A stretch of DNA of 13,598 nt, taken from assembly GCA_018896355.1 (NCBI GenBank), contig JAHIMW010000129.1, forward strand, positions 1 through 13,598, read 5' to 3'. The notes under the pieces are model-generated. The model saw only the letters and a list, made by a program, of their open reading frames with translations, did no database searches and was not told the DNA's origin. The position numbers and the translations under genes are program-made. The stretch comes from Pseudomonadota bacterium (lineage in GTDB: Bacteria; Desulfobacterota; Syntrophia; Syntrophales; UBA5619). Below, piece after piece: positions 1 through 6,478 of this stretch. Position 1 is the first letter of the stretch. Each line of letters opens with the position of its first letter.

Positions 1-336
1 ACAAACTGGAGCTTCTTCGTCGTGCTGTATACCCTGGTCGGCCTGAACCGCGACATCATCTTCGGCCAGACATCGACCCTCCTCCCCGTCGCCGCGATCT
101 CCATTTTCACCATGTTCATCCTCGGTTTCCTCATCGACTGGCTCGGCAGCCGGTTTCATCTTCCGCGGGAAACCCGGACGAGCCTTGTGCTCCTGGGCAC
201 CCTCAAGAACCAGGGGATGGCGGGAGGCATTGCCCTGACGATGTTCAGTCAGGAGGCGACCATCCCCGCGGCGGTCTCCACCATAGTGATGATCGTCTAC
301 ATCATCTGGCTGGATTTCAGGAAACGTTGGAATTGA
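1..336 (+). CDS. Bile acid:sodium symporter-like transporter, C-terminal fragment
   Basis: The reading frame is open from base 1 to a TGA at 334-336, so only the last 111 residues are in the window and the start is missing. The fragment is hydrophobic, with about three membrane-spanning stretches and short charged loops. The segment around RTSLVLLGTLKNQGMAGGIA, followed by an acidic-Pro turn and a last helix, resembles the C-terminal half of the bile acid:sodium symporter (BASS/SBF) family, where a Thr/Ser-rich loop and an Asn-Gly helix belong to the transport core. Family members move organic anions with Na+ across the inner membrane. The substrate cannot be told from this piece. No terminator is obvious downstream; a dispersed repeat begins about 40 bases after the stop. 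The family call is fairly good; an unrelated permease with the same fold is the alternative. Confidence 0.65.
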   Translation, partial: TNWSFFVVLYTLVGLNRDIIFGQTSTLLPVAAISIFTMFILGFLIDWLGSRFHLPRETRTSLVLLGTLKNQGMAGGIALTMFSQEATIPAAVSTIVMIVYIIWLDFRKRWN

Positions 337-375
337 AAACAAATGGGGCGAGATCCCGCTTCCCGGGGAGCAACC

Positions 376-479
376 TTGACGGCTTCGCAAGAAATCTTTC
401 AAAAGGTCATACCGGCGAAGACCGGTATCCAGAACCACTTAGAAACACTGGATTCCGAGTCAAGCCCGGAATGACAAAA
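376..479. repeat. Dispersed imperfect-palindrome repeat, copy A (upstream of sodB)
   Basis: The left edge (TTGACGGCTTCGCAAGAAAT, 376-395) resembles the left edge of copy B at 1397. The core runs from GTCAT at 406 to ATGAC at 475. Its ends form an imperfect inverted repeat: GTCATACCGG and GTATCCAG on one side, CTGGATTCC and CCGGAATGAC on the other. The last 22 bases (458-479) are identical to 1514-1535 in copy B. This looks like a non-autonomous MITE- or REP-like repeat; I recall similar CTGGATTCC/GGAATGAC units as common intergenic repeats in Deltaproteobacteria. The stem might also end transcription from the transporter gene. Confidence 0.75.
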
Positions 480-548
480 GAGGCAATTAACGGCTTAGTA
501 ATCAGGCCGGATGAGGTTTTTTTTCTGGAAAGGGGGCGGGAGTGATGG

Positions 549-554
549 TAGAAT
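549..554 (+). promoter_or_regulatory. Possible -10 element of the sodB promoter
   Basis: TAGAAT matches the sigma-70 -10 consensus at five of six positions and lies 40 bases before the sodB start. The sequence 17-18 bases upstream (CTGGAA/TGGAAA around 525-531) is a poor -35 match, so this is only a suggestion. I saw no clear Fur box. Confidence 0.25.
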
Positions 555-594
555 CAATCACGACCCCATAACCATCAAGAAAGGAGATGTGGCA

Positions 595-1185
595 ATGATA
601 ACATTACCCGAACTTCCCTACGCCAAGGACGCCCTGGCGCCCATTATCAGCGCAAACACGCTGGAGTTTCACCATGGCAAGCACCACCGGGCCTATGTGG
701 ACAACTTAGGCAAACTGATTGCCGGAACGGAGCTGGCCGATGCCGACCTGGAGACCATCATCCGAAATGTCGCCGGCGATCCGGCCAGGGCAGGGATCTT
801 CAACAACGCCGCCCAGGTCTGGAACCACTCCTTCTACTGGAAATGCCTGAAGGCGGGCGGCGGCGGCACACCGACGGGCGCCGTGGCGGCGAAGATCAAC
901 GCCGCATGGGGGAGCTATGAGAAGTTTGCGGAAGAACTCAAGAACGCCGGCGTGACCCAGTTCGGCAGCGGCTGGGCCTGGCTCGTACTCGAAGGCGATC
1001 AATTGAAGATCACGAAAACCGCGAATGCCGAAACGCCGATCGCCCGCGGCATAAAGCCGCTTCTTACCCTCGACGTGTGGGAACACGCCTACTACCTCGA
1101 CTACCAGAACCGTCGGCCCGATTATCTGGCCGCTGTGATCGGCAGGCTGATCGATTGGGATTTCGTCAACGCCAACCTCGGCTGA
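595..1185 (+). CDS. sodB: Superoxide dismutase, iron type
   Basis: Converts superoxide to O2 and H2O2 in the cytoplasm. The protein is 196 residues, usual for the Fe/Mn family. All four metal ligands of the family are in place: His26 in the FHHGKHH motif, His78 in QVWNHSFYW, and Asp160 and His164 in DVWEHAYYLDY. Gln74 in NNAAQVWNH and the close similarity to E. coli SodB around FGSGWAWLV favour iron over manganese, although cambialistic enzymes cannot be excluded. The ATG at 595 is chosen because AAAGGAG lies just upstream and the product then begins MITLPELPYAKDAL, aligned with known SodB N-termini; an in-frame ATG at 511 would add 28 unrelated residues. A small DUF2892-type gene follows after 26 bases and is probably co-transcribed. 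A dispersed repeat lies on each side of the pair. Confidence 0.96.
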   Translation: MITLPELPYAKDALAPIISANTLEFHHGKHHRAYVDNLGKLIAGTELADADLETIIRNVAGDPARAGIFNNAAQVWNHSFYWKCLKAGGGGTPTGAVAAKINAAWGSYEKFAEELKNAGVTQFGSGWAWLVLEGDQLKITKTANAETPIARGIKPLLTLDVWEHAYYLDYQNRRPDYLAAVIGRLIDWDFVNANLG

Positions 1186-1211
1186 CCTTTTTTTTAATGG
1201 GAGGATTTGTC

Positions 1212-1400
1212 ATGAAATGCAACATCGGCAAGACGGACCGCATTGTCCGGGTACTCATCGGGCTCGCCATCATCTGGGCAGGTTTTTATTATGAGAACTG
1301 GTGGGGGGTCGTCGGCATCGTCCCGCTCGCCACCGCCGTGATCGGCCACTGCCCGGCCTACGTCCCGTTTAAATTCTCCACCTGCAGAAAGGACGATTGA
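1212..1400 (+). CDS. DUF2892 (YgaP-like) small inner-membrane protein
   Basis: A 62-residue protein with a polar start (MKCNIGKTDRIVRVLIG), then two hydrophobic stretches at about residues 11-27 and 31-46 separated by a YENWWG turn. This matches the DUF2892 family, also found as the membrane anchor of YgaP-type rhodanese fusions. Cys3, Cys47 (in HCPAY) and Cys58 sit at places where many family members have Cys, hinting at thiol chemistry or metal binding, but no function is established for stand-alone members. GGGAGGA, 8 bases before the ATG, is a good ribosome binding site. Being 26 bases after sodB suggests one transcript and perhaps a link to oxidative or thiol stress, which is inference. 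The stop codon at 1398-1400 sits at the edge of repeat copy B. Confidence 0.85.
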   Translation: MKCNIGKTDRIVRVLIGLAIIWAGFYYENWWGVVGIVPLATAVIGHCPAYVPFKFSTCRKDD

Positions 1401-1535
1401 GGACCTCGTAAAAGTCCCCCAAGCCGTTATTTCGGCCCTCTGCCATTCCTGCGGAAGCAGGAACCCAGAACACTTTCAACTGGATTCCCCCGGATCGGGT
1501 CCGGGGCAGGCTAAGTCAAGCCCGGAATGACAAAA
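1397..1535. repeat. Dispersed imperfect-palindrome repeat, copy B (upstream of radC)
   Basis: Begins with TTGAGGACCTCGTAAAAGTC, similar to the left edge of copy A and overlapping the stop codon of the DUF2892 gene. It continues with GCCATTCCTGCGGAAGCAGG and CCCAGAAC (1442-1471), then ACTGGATTCC (1479-1488), an inserted CCCGG-rich stretch, and a right end of 22 bases (1514-1535) identical to copy A. Same orientation as copy A. It is longer than copy A mainly through the extra bases around 1489-1513. A short GCCG/CGGC stem at about 1422-1435 could help end the sodB transcript. Confidence 0.75.
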
Positions 1536-1562
1536 AGGGTAGATTTTCAAAGGTTTCGGATC

Positions 1563-2255
1563 ATGGATGCAGATCCCGGAAGAGATGACAACCGCGAACA
1601 CAGGAAAAGGTTGAGGCATAAATTCCTGACTGCGGGGATGGGCGCTCTCCATGATTACGAGGTCGTGGAGCTCTTTCTGACCTGCGTAATCCCCCGAGGA
1701 GACGTCAAACCCCAGGCGAAGGCTCTCCTCCGGGAGTTCGGCTCCCTGAAGGGGATCGTGGATGCGGAGATCGGCGATCTGGAGAAGATCCGCGGGGTGG
1801 GAAAAGAGTCCGCAATCGTCATTAAATTCATCAAGGAGATCGCGGTTCTCTACCTGATGCAGAGGGCGAAGGAGAAACCGCAAGTCACCTGTACGACGGA
1901 ACTGCTGGATTTCTGCAGGGCGGCGATGGGAACCAAGAAGGACGAGGAGTTCTGCGTCATCTATCTGGACGCCCAGAACCAGATCCTCGATTTCGAAACT
2001 GTCCAGAAAGGGATCGCCAACCAGGCGGTGGTCTATCCCCGGCAGGTCCTGGAGAGCGCCCTGAAGAAGAAGGCCTCGGCGCTCATCCTCGCCCACAACC
2101 ACCCTTCCGGCCATGTCCGCCCTTCCGACGCCGACATCCGCCTCACAAAAACGATTCAGGAGACGGCCAAGGCGCTCGACATTCTCATCCACGACCACAT
2201 CATCATCGGCGAGAATCGCTTCTTCAGCTTCCGCGAAGAGGGTCTGATGCCCTGA
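1563..2255 (+). CDS. radC: RadC-family JAB1/MPN/JAMM domain protein
   Basis: A 230-residue RadC homologue, about family length. The N-terminal part (RKRLRHKF, DYEVVELFL) and a helix-hairpin-helix-like segment near residues 74-90 (LEKIRGVGKESAIVIK) precede the JAMM domain. The metal-binding motif is complete: His178 and His180 in AHNHPSG, Ser188 and Asp191 in PSDAD. Despite the name (UPF0758), a role in DNA repair is not firmly shown; the JAMM fold suggests a metal-dependent hydrolase. The ATG at 1563 has AAAGG 9 bases upstream and gives a normal N-terminus. An in-frame ATG at 1527 lies inside repeat copy B and lacks a good ribosome binding site, so I reject it. The gene is convergent with the IHF-like gene. 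Confidence 0.93.
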   Translation: MDADPGRDDNREHRKRLRHKFLTAGMGALHDYEVVELFLTCVIPRGDVKPQAKALLREFGSLKGIVDAEIGDLEKIRGVGKESAIVIKFIKEIAVLYLMQRAKEKPQVTCTTELLDFCRAAMGTKKDEEFCVIYLDAQNQILDFETVQKGIANQAVVYPRQVLESALKKKASALILAHNHPSGHVRPSDADIRLTKTIQETAKALDILIHDHIIIGENRFFSFREEGLMP

Positions 2256-2297
2256 CCCCGGAAGGATCATGTTTGCGGCGAGGCTTGGGACCACGGA

Positions 2298-2325
2298 AAA
2301 TGGGAATCATGCATGACCCCCATTT
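2298..2325. terminator. Possible bidirectional terminator between radC and the IHF-like gene
   Basis: AAATGGG (2298-2304) pairs with CCCATTT (2319-2325). Inside, TCAT and ATGA pair after a two-base mismatch on each side. The hairpin lies between two convergent genes. The T tract is short on both strands, so activity is uncertain. Confidence 0.4.
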
Positions 2326-2381
2326 ATTCGCTGTATGGATGATTATTCCAAAAGATGATTCGGCAACGAGAAGGGCAGAAC

Positions 2382-2663
2382 TTACCGCTTGCTGTCGACC
2401 CTCTCCTTGAGTTCCTTTCCTACTTTGAAGAAAGGCAGCTTCTTGGGAGAAACCTTGATGCTCTTTCCGGTCTTCGGGTTTCTGCCCGTATAGGCTTCGT
2501 ACTTCCTTACAACGAAGCTGCCGAATCCCCTGATTTCGATTCTGCCGTTTTTGCCCAGTTCATCGGTAAATCCCTTAAACACCAGATTTACCACGTCAAT
2601 CGCCATTTTCTCCGTCAGGTTTTCTTTACGACTTAACGCCTCAATGAGTCCAGATTTGTTCAT
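2382..2663 (-). CDS. ihfB: HU/IHF-family DNA-bending protein, IHF beta-like
   Basis: A 93-residue member of the HU/IHF family, which binds the minor groove as a dimer and bends DNA. The core RIEIRGFGSF (41-50) and the beta-arm tip GRNPKTG (60-66) with intercalating Pro63 are present. The C-terminal FFKVGKELKERV resembles FKPGKELRDR of E. coli IHF-beta more than HU, so I lean to IhfB, which normally pairs with an IhfA made elsewhere. The ATG at 2663 has AAGGAGGAAGGC directly upstream, a strong ribosome binding site; an upstream in-frame ATG at 2696 would only add 11 residues. It follows rluB by 86 bases, enough for its own promoter: TATTAT (minus strand, 2739-2744) is a possible -10, and TTGACA (minus strand, 2785-2790) lies inside the end of rluB, but the two are not ideally spaced. 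Confidence 0.88.
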   Translation of the reverse strand: MNKSGLIEALSRKENLTEKMAIDVVNLVFKGFTDELGKNGRIEIRGFGSFVVRKYEAYTGRNPKTGKSIKVSPKKLPFFKVGKELKERVDSKR

Positions 2664-2749
2664 GCCTTCCTCCTTATAATGGCTATTCACGTTCATCCCA
2701 CGAACCAGACCGAACGACGGCCTTGTTCAAACAACATGATAATATACCT

Positions 2750-3532
2750 TTATTTTCCGCGACTATTATTTATTTTCAAATGAATGTCAAGACAATTTTT
2801 TCCCGATTTTCGACCTTCGGCGTGGGCCAGAAGCCGGTCCACCTCCTTCGGGGTCAGTCTGCGCCATGCGCCCTCACGCACGGATTCAAGCGTAATATCC
2901 GCTACGGCGACACGGATCAAACGGCAGACGGGATGGCCCAGAGACTCAAACGCCCGCCGGATCACGCGATTCCTTCCATCTGTGATCGTCAGCCGGAGCC
3001 AGGTGCTTCCAGGGTTCGTCTTTTCGATGTGCACGTCTGACGGTGCGAATCTCCCGTCTGGCAGATCGATCCCCTGTTCAAGGAGCTGAATTTCCCGTTT
3101 CGGGAAGTTCCCCTCCACCTTGATGCGGTAACGCTTCGGGATTCCGTAGCGGGGATGCTGGAGGCGCTGTGAAAAGGCTCCATCGTTGGTCAGGATCAGA
3201 AGGCCCTCCGAATCGTAGTCAAGACGTCCAACAGGAAACACCCGTTCCGTAACCCCGCTGAGGAGGTCCGTCACGATCGGCCTTCCCTGCGGATCGTTGA
3301 GCGTCGTCACATAGCCCTGCGGCTTGTGGAGCAGGATATAGACCCTCTCCGCATCACAGGAGATGAGCCTGCCGTCCACGCGGATCTCATCCCGATCGGC
3401 GTCCGCCTTCGTTCCCGGTTCCGTCACCACGGCCTGGTTGACGCTGATCAGGCCTTCGGCTATCATCTTTTCCGCTGCGCGACGGGACGAAACGCCCGCC
3501 CGCGAGAGGATTTTCTGTATGCGTTCTTCCAT
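2750..3532 (-). CDS. rluB: 23S rRNA pseudouridine synthase, RluB family
   Basis: A 260-residue enzyme of the RsuA/RluB/E/F family that turns a specific uridine of 23S rRNA (2605 in E. coli for RluB) into pseudouridine. An N-terminal S4 RNA-binding domain (about residues 2-60, with SRAGVSSRRAAEKMI) is followed by the catalytic domain. The signature GRLDYDSEGLL carries the catalytic Asp105. KRYRIKVEG, GRNRVIRRAFESLGHPVCRL and LTPKEVDRL are typical further blocks. The start lies only four bases after the scpB stop, and a ribosome binding site (AGGAA) sits inside the end of scpB, so the two are co-transcribed and probably translationally coupled. RsuA (16S rRNA) is the main alternative; family features and the scpAB neighbourhood favour RluB. 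Confidence 0.92.
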   Translation of the reverse strand: MEERIQKILSRAGVSSRRAAEKMIAEGLISVNQAVVTEPGTKADADRDEIRVDGRLISCDAERVYILLHKPQGYVTTLNDPQGRPIVTDLLSGVTERVFPVGRLDYDSEGLLILTNDGAFSQRLQHPRYGIPKRYRIKVEGNFPKREIQLLEQGIDLPDGRFAPSDVHIEKTNPGSTWLRLTITDGRNRVIRRAFESLGHPVCRLIRVAVADITLESVREGAWRRLTPKEVDRLLAHAEGRKSGKNCLDIHLKINNSRGK

Positions 3533-3536
3533 AGCC

Positions 3537-4067
3537 CTATTCCTGCTGCTCTTGTAAATCTCTCAGTTCCCGGAGTGTCGGCAATTCGGAAAGATCCTTC
3601 AAGTTGAAAACCTCAAGAAACTTCCGGGTCGTTCCGTAGATGATCGGTTTGCCGGGAACGTCCTTCCTGCCCACGATCCGGACGAGCTTCTTCTCTAAAA
3701 GTCCCTTCAAGGCGCCGCTTGCATCCACGCCTCGGATCCGGTCTATTTCCGCTCTCACAAGCGGCTGGCGATAGGCGACCACGGCCAGGGTTTCCAGGGC
3801 GGCAGGTGAGAGCATGGCAGGTCGACCCGCCTTCAATTTCCGGACCCAGGAGGAGAGATCCGATCTCGTCCGGAACTGAAAACCGCCGGCGACCTCCCGA
3901 AGGCAGATTCCTCCACCCCGCGCGTCGTATTCCCGAATCAATCCTTCCAAAAGAGATACGATCTCCTTTTTTTCCGTATCGGGCAGGGTCTCAACGATCC
4001 GTTCCACCGTCAGCGGCGCTTCGGAGGCAAACAGGAGCGCCTCGATGATCGCGATTTTCTCTTCCAT
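3537..4067 (-). CDS. scpB: Segregation and condensation protein B
   Basis: A 176-residue ScpB, which with ScpA and SMC forms the bacterial condensin that compacts and separates chromosomes. ScpB is a dimer of winged-helix domains that clamps ScpA. Visible family blocks are IIEALLFASEAPLTVERI at the N-terminus, GFQFRTRSDLSSWVRKL, the second winged helix LSPAALETLAVVAYRQPLVR with EIDRIRGVD, and the late stretch YGTTRKFLEVFNLKDLSELP. It begins 10 bases after the scpA stop. Its ribosome binding site GAGGAGGGG overlaps that stop codon, suggesting coupled synthesis and a fixed ratio. Third gene of the trpS-scpA-scpB-rluB operon. Confidence 0.96.
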   Translation of the reverse strand: MEEKIAIIEALLFASEAPLTVERIVETLPDTEKKEIVSLLEGLIREYDARGGGICLREVAGGFQFRTRSDLSSWVRKLKAGRPAMLSPAALETLAVVAYRQPLVRAEIDRIRGVDASGALKGLLEKKLVRIVGRKDVPGKPIIYGTTRKFLEVFNLKDLSELPTLRELRDLQEQQE

Positions 4068-4077
4068 CGCCCCTCCT

Positions 4078-4806
4078 CTACCCCTCTACCGCCGGAAACA
4101 ACCGGATCGCCCCGAAGGGTCCCGACTGATAGGCCCTGACCATTCGCAGTTTCATGAGCTCCAGAATCGCGAGAAACGTGTAGATGATGCGCCTCCGGTC
4201 GGTTCTGTCACCCAGCAGATCGGAAAAGGTGATCTGCCCCTCTTCAGATAACCTCTCCATGATTTCGTTGATCGTGTCCGTCAGGGACATCTTCTCCATG
4301 TCGATCTCCAGATCCTCCTTGCTGTCGAAGCCGGCGATGATCCGGTGGAAGGCCGTAACGAGCTCAAAGATGTCAACCTCAATAAGCGCGTCATCCGCCA
4401 CCTCGGCCGTGGTCTGCTCCTCTTCGGATGCCGCGCCCCGTGTAAAGACATCGCGGTCGAGCAGCGGTCGCCCGTCGAGGCTGAGAGCCGCCTCCTTGAA
4501 GGCCTGGTACTCCAGGAGCTGCTGGACCAGTTCCGCGCGGGGATCGGCCCCCTCTTCCTCCTCGCTCTCACCCTCGGCCGGCGGCAGCAGCAGCTTCGAC
4601 TTGATGTGGATGAGCGTTGAGGCCAGCACCAGATATTCCCCGGCAAGATCCAGATTGAGAGAGCGCATTATCTCCAGGTAGGAGAGATACTGCTCGGTGA
4701 TCAGCGCAATGGGAATATTGTAGATATCGATCTCATTCTTCCGGATGAGATAGAGCAGGAGGTCCAGCGGACCCTCAAAAACGTCGAGCTTGATCTCATA
4801 GCTCAT
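4078..4806 (-). CDS. scpA: Segregation and condensation protein A (kleisin)
   Basis: A 242-residue kleisin that bridges the SMC heads and carries ScpB. The N-terminal SMC-binding region shows FEGPLDLLLYLIRKNEIDIY and IPIALITEQYL, both typical. Next come the conserved ASTLIHIKSKLLLP and an acidic linker (EGESEEEEGADP, about residues 79-90). The C-terminal winged helix includes EGQITFSDLLGDRTDRRRII and FLAILELMKL. The ATG at 4806 lies inside the end of trpS, with an 11-base overlap in another frame and only a weak ribosome binding site, so translation probably depends on ribosomes finishing trpS. It precedes scpB by 10 bases. Confidence 0.96.
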   Translation of the reverse strand: MSYEIKLDVFEGPLDLLLYLIRKNEIDIYNIPIALITEQYLSYLEIMRSLNLDLAGEYLVLASTLIHIKSKLLLPPAEGESEEEEGADPRAELVQQLLEYQAFKEAALSLDGRPLLDRDVFTRGAASEEEQTTAEVADDALIEVDIFELVTAFHRIIAGFDSKEDLEIDMEKMSLTDTINEIMERLSEEGQITFSDLLGDRTDRRRIIYTFLAILELMKLRMVRAYQSGPFGAIRLFPAVEG

Positions 4807-5797
4807 GGCGTATTTTCATGGCTTCCCTGACCTCTGCCAGCGTCGCCTTTGCAATCCGGCCGGCCCGGACATTGCCGTCTTCGATGATCGCCCGGACCTC
4901 TTCGGGATGGCTCAGGAAGTGGTGCCGCCGCCGATGGATCGTTCCCATCCCCTCCGCGATCGCGGCGGCCAAACGCCGCTTGCATTCGATGCAGCCGATG
5001 GCCGCGCTCCGGCAGGCGGAGGAGATCTCCGCAACGGTTTCCGGCGCTGAATAGAGCCCGTGAAACGTGTAAACGTTGCAGAGCTCCGGACGGCCCGGAT
5101 CGCTCTTGCGCTGCCGCTGGGGATCCGTGAACATCGCTCCGACCTTCTTCTTCAGGTCGTCGCCCTGGTCGCTCATGAAGATCGCGTTGTCGTAAGACTT
5201 GCTCATCTTCTTCCCGTCGATGCCTAAAAGCTTCGGGACCTCCGCAAGAAGCGGCTCGGGGATCGGAAAGATTTCGGTATAGAGAAAATTGAAACGGCGT
5301 GCGATCTCGCGCGTCAGCTCGATATGGGGAAGCTGATCAACGCCCACCGGCACGCCATAAGCCTTGTACATGATGATGTCCGCCGCCTGGAGGACCGGGT
5401 ACCCAAGGAAACCGAACGTCGAGAGGTCTTTCTGGACAATCTCCTCCTTCATCTCCTTGTAGGTCGGATTCCGCTCCAGCCATGCGAGGGGGGTTATCAT
5501 GGATAGGAGGAGGAAGAGCTCGGAATGTTCCTTGATCGTGGACTGAATGAAGAGGGTGCTTTTTACCGGATCCAGGCCGGCGGAAAGCCAGTCGATGACC
5601 ATGTCGATGGTGTTCGCCCTGATCTCATCTGTGTCGGCGTAGTCGCTCGTCAACGCATGCCAATCGGCAACGAAGTAAAAGCAGTCGTAATCGCCGTGAT
5701 TCTGCAGCGCAATCCAGTTTGAAAGGGCGCCGTGGAGATTCCCCAGATGGAGCTTCCCCGTGGGCCTCATACCGCTTAATATCCGTTTCCTTTTCAA
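4796..5797 (-). CDS. trpS: Tryptophanyl-tRNA synthetase with a probable [4Fe-4S] anticodon-domain motif
   Basis: Class I aminoacyl-tRNA synthetase that charges tRNA-Trp; 333 residues from the chosen start. The HIGH-type signature is HLGN (17-20) within GMRPTGKLHLGNLHGAL, and KMSKS is at 197-201. ADWHALT, PVLQAADII and QLPHIELTREIARRFN are further family blocks. Cys240, Cys262, Cys269 and Cys272 form C-x21-C-x6-C-x2-C. This nearly equals the C-x22-C-x6-C-x2-C motif of Thermotoga maritima TrpRS, which holds a [4Fe-4S] cluster that helps recognise the anticodon. I chose the TTG at 5797 because GGAGG lies five bases upstream and the product starts MKRKRILSGMRPTG like other TrpRS. The ATG at 5827 would add ten residues and has a purine run only three bases away. 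It heads the operon with scpA, scpB and rluB. Confidence 0.95.
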   Translation of the reverse strand: MKRKRILSGMRPTGKLHLGNLHGALSNWIALQNHGDYDCFYFVADWHALTSDYADTDEIRANTIDMVIDWLSAGLDPVKSTLFIQSTIKEHSELFLLLSMITPLAWLERNPTYKEMKEEIVQKDLSTFGFLGYPVLQAADIIMYKAYGVPVGVDQLPHIELTREIARRFNFLYTEIFPIPEPLLAEVPKLLGIDGKKMSKSYDNAIFMSDQGDDLKKKVGAMFTDPQRQRKSDPGRPELCNVYTFHGLYSAPETVAEISSACRSAAIGCIECKRRLAAAIAEGMGTIHRRRHHFLSHPEEVRAIIEDGNVRAGRIAKATLAEVREAMKIRHEL

Positions 5798-5802
5798 ACG
5801 CA

Positions 5803-5807
5803 CCTCC
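5803..5807 (-). promoter_or_regulatory. Ribosome binding site that decides the trpS TTG start
   Basis: GGAGG on the minus strand is five bases from the TTG at 5797. It lies inside the reading frame that would follow from the ATG at 5827, so it argues for the shorter product with a rare start codon. Confidence 0.6.
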
Positions 5808-5880
5808 TGCAATGGCGCCTGCTGCATCCACCTCGTCCGCTTCGCTGGAAGCGGAGATGAATCAGACCCTGCACACAGAC

Positions 5881-5910
5881 AAAGGCCCCCATCCGCGGAT
5901 GGAGGCCTTT
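5881..5910 (-). terminator. Rho-independent terminator of the HU gene
   Basis: A 30-base palindrome AAAGGCC-x-CCATCC-GC-GGATGG-x-GGCCTTT. On the minus strand the one imperfect position becomes a G-U pair, while on the plus strand it is a C-A mismatch. This points to the minus-strand transcript, that is, to the end of the HU gene 24 bases upstream. The U tract is formed by the stem's own TTT. It separates HU from the trpS operon. Confidence 0.65.
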
Positions 5911-5934
5911 CCTGCCCTTGCTCTTCATGTCCCG

Positions 5935-6207
5935 CTATTTTACCTTGTCGGCCAGGGCCTTGCCCGCCTTGAATTTAACCACCTTCTTGGCTGCAATCTT
6001 GATTTTCTTTCCGGTCTGGGGATTCCTGCCGTCACGGGCCTTCCTCTTCACGACGGAAAAGGTGCCGAAACCCACCAGTCCGAGCTTCCCGCTTTTCTTG
6101 AGTTCCTTGCCCACCGCTGCAGTAAAGCCTTCCAGCGCTTTCGCTGCCGCCGCCTTCGTAACGGCCGCCCCCTCCGCCATCACCGCAATCAATTCTGCCT
6201 TCGTCAT
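5935..6207 (-). CDS. hup: Nucleoid-associated protein HU
   Basis: A 90-residue HU protein, exactly the usual length. MTKAELIAVMAEGAAVTKAAA is the helical dimerisation part. LVGFGTFSVVKRKARDGRNPQTG covers the beta sheet and the DNA-bending arm with Pro63, and FKAGKALADKVK is the C-terminal helix. It is richer in Ala and Lys than the IHF-like protein at 2382-2663 and belongs to the HU rather than the IHF side of the family. The start at 6207 is supported by AAGGA and GGGGG runs upstream. It is a single-gene unit: a clear terminator follows at 5881-5910, and an AT-rich leader of about 250 bases precedes it. HU compacts the nucleoid and assists replication, recombination and repair. Confidence 0.94.
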   Translation of the reverse strand: MTKAELIAVMAEGAAVTKAAAAKALEGFTAAVGKELKKSGKLGLVGFGTFSVVKRKARDGRNPQTGKKIKIAAKKVVKFKAGKALADKVK

Positions 6208-6478
6208 TCCTTACGTCCCCCTTTCATTCATTGGTTTAATGGATCATTACTCCGCCACCACAACCGGGTGGTTCAACAGCTGTCGGATTTCGCAGGGCTT
6301 TAGACAATTTGTGACACCCCTAACACAAAAAAAAACAACAATCAAGAAAAAAATCTAATATTTTTAATCAAAATGAAGGATCGATCAGCGACGGCTCAGC
6401 GTTGACGGTCGTTTGACAAGTTCTGTACTTTGTGTTACGTAACCACACTACGATACAGAAGCAATGAGGTCGATCGAA
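6208..6478. promoter_or_regulatory. AT-rich divergent intergenic region between HU and the UbiA-like gene
   Basis: About 270 bases separate the two divergent genes. Poly-A and poly-T tracts at about 6325-6370 make it the most AT-rich part of the window, as expected for promoter DNA. On the plus strand TTGACA (6413-6418) is a perfect -35, but the hexamer 17 bases on (TACGTA, 6436-6441) is a poor -10. The latter overlaps a perfect 10-base palindrome GTTACGTAAC (6434-6443) that might be an operator. I could not place a convincing HU promoter. No small gene or RNA is evident. Confidence 0.4.

Noticed and set aside
511..594. Longer sodB start at 511
   Set aside because: The 28 extra residues do not resemble any SOD leader and the start has no ribosome binding site, unlike the ATG at 595.
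1476..2294. 272-residue open frame antisense to radC
   Set aside because: It mirrors a well-supported radC with an intact JAMM motif; no family resemblance or ribosome binding site. GC-rich third positions keep the opposite strand open.
5798..5934. T-box or attenuator upstream of trpS
   Set aside because: Only a terminator-like hairpin belonging to HU is seen; there is no specifier loop or T-box consensus in this short stretch.
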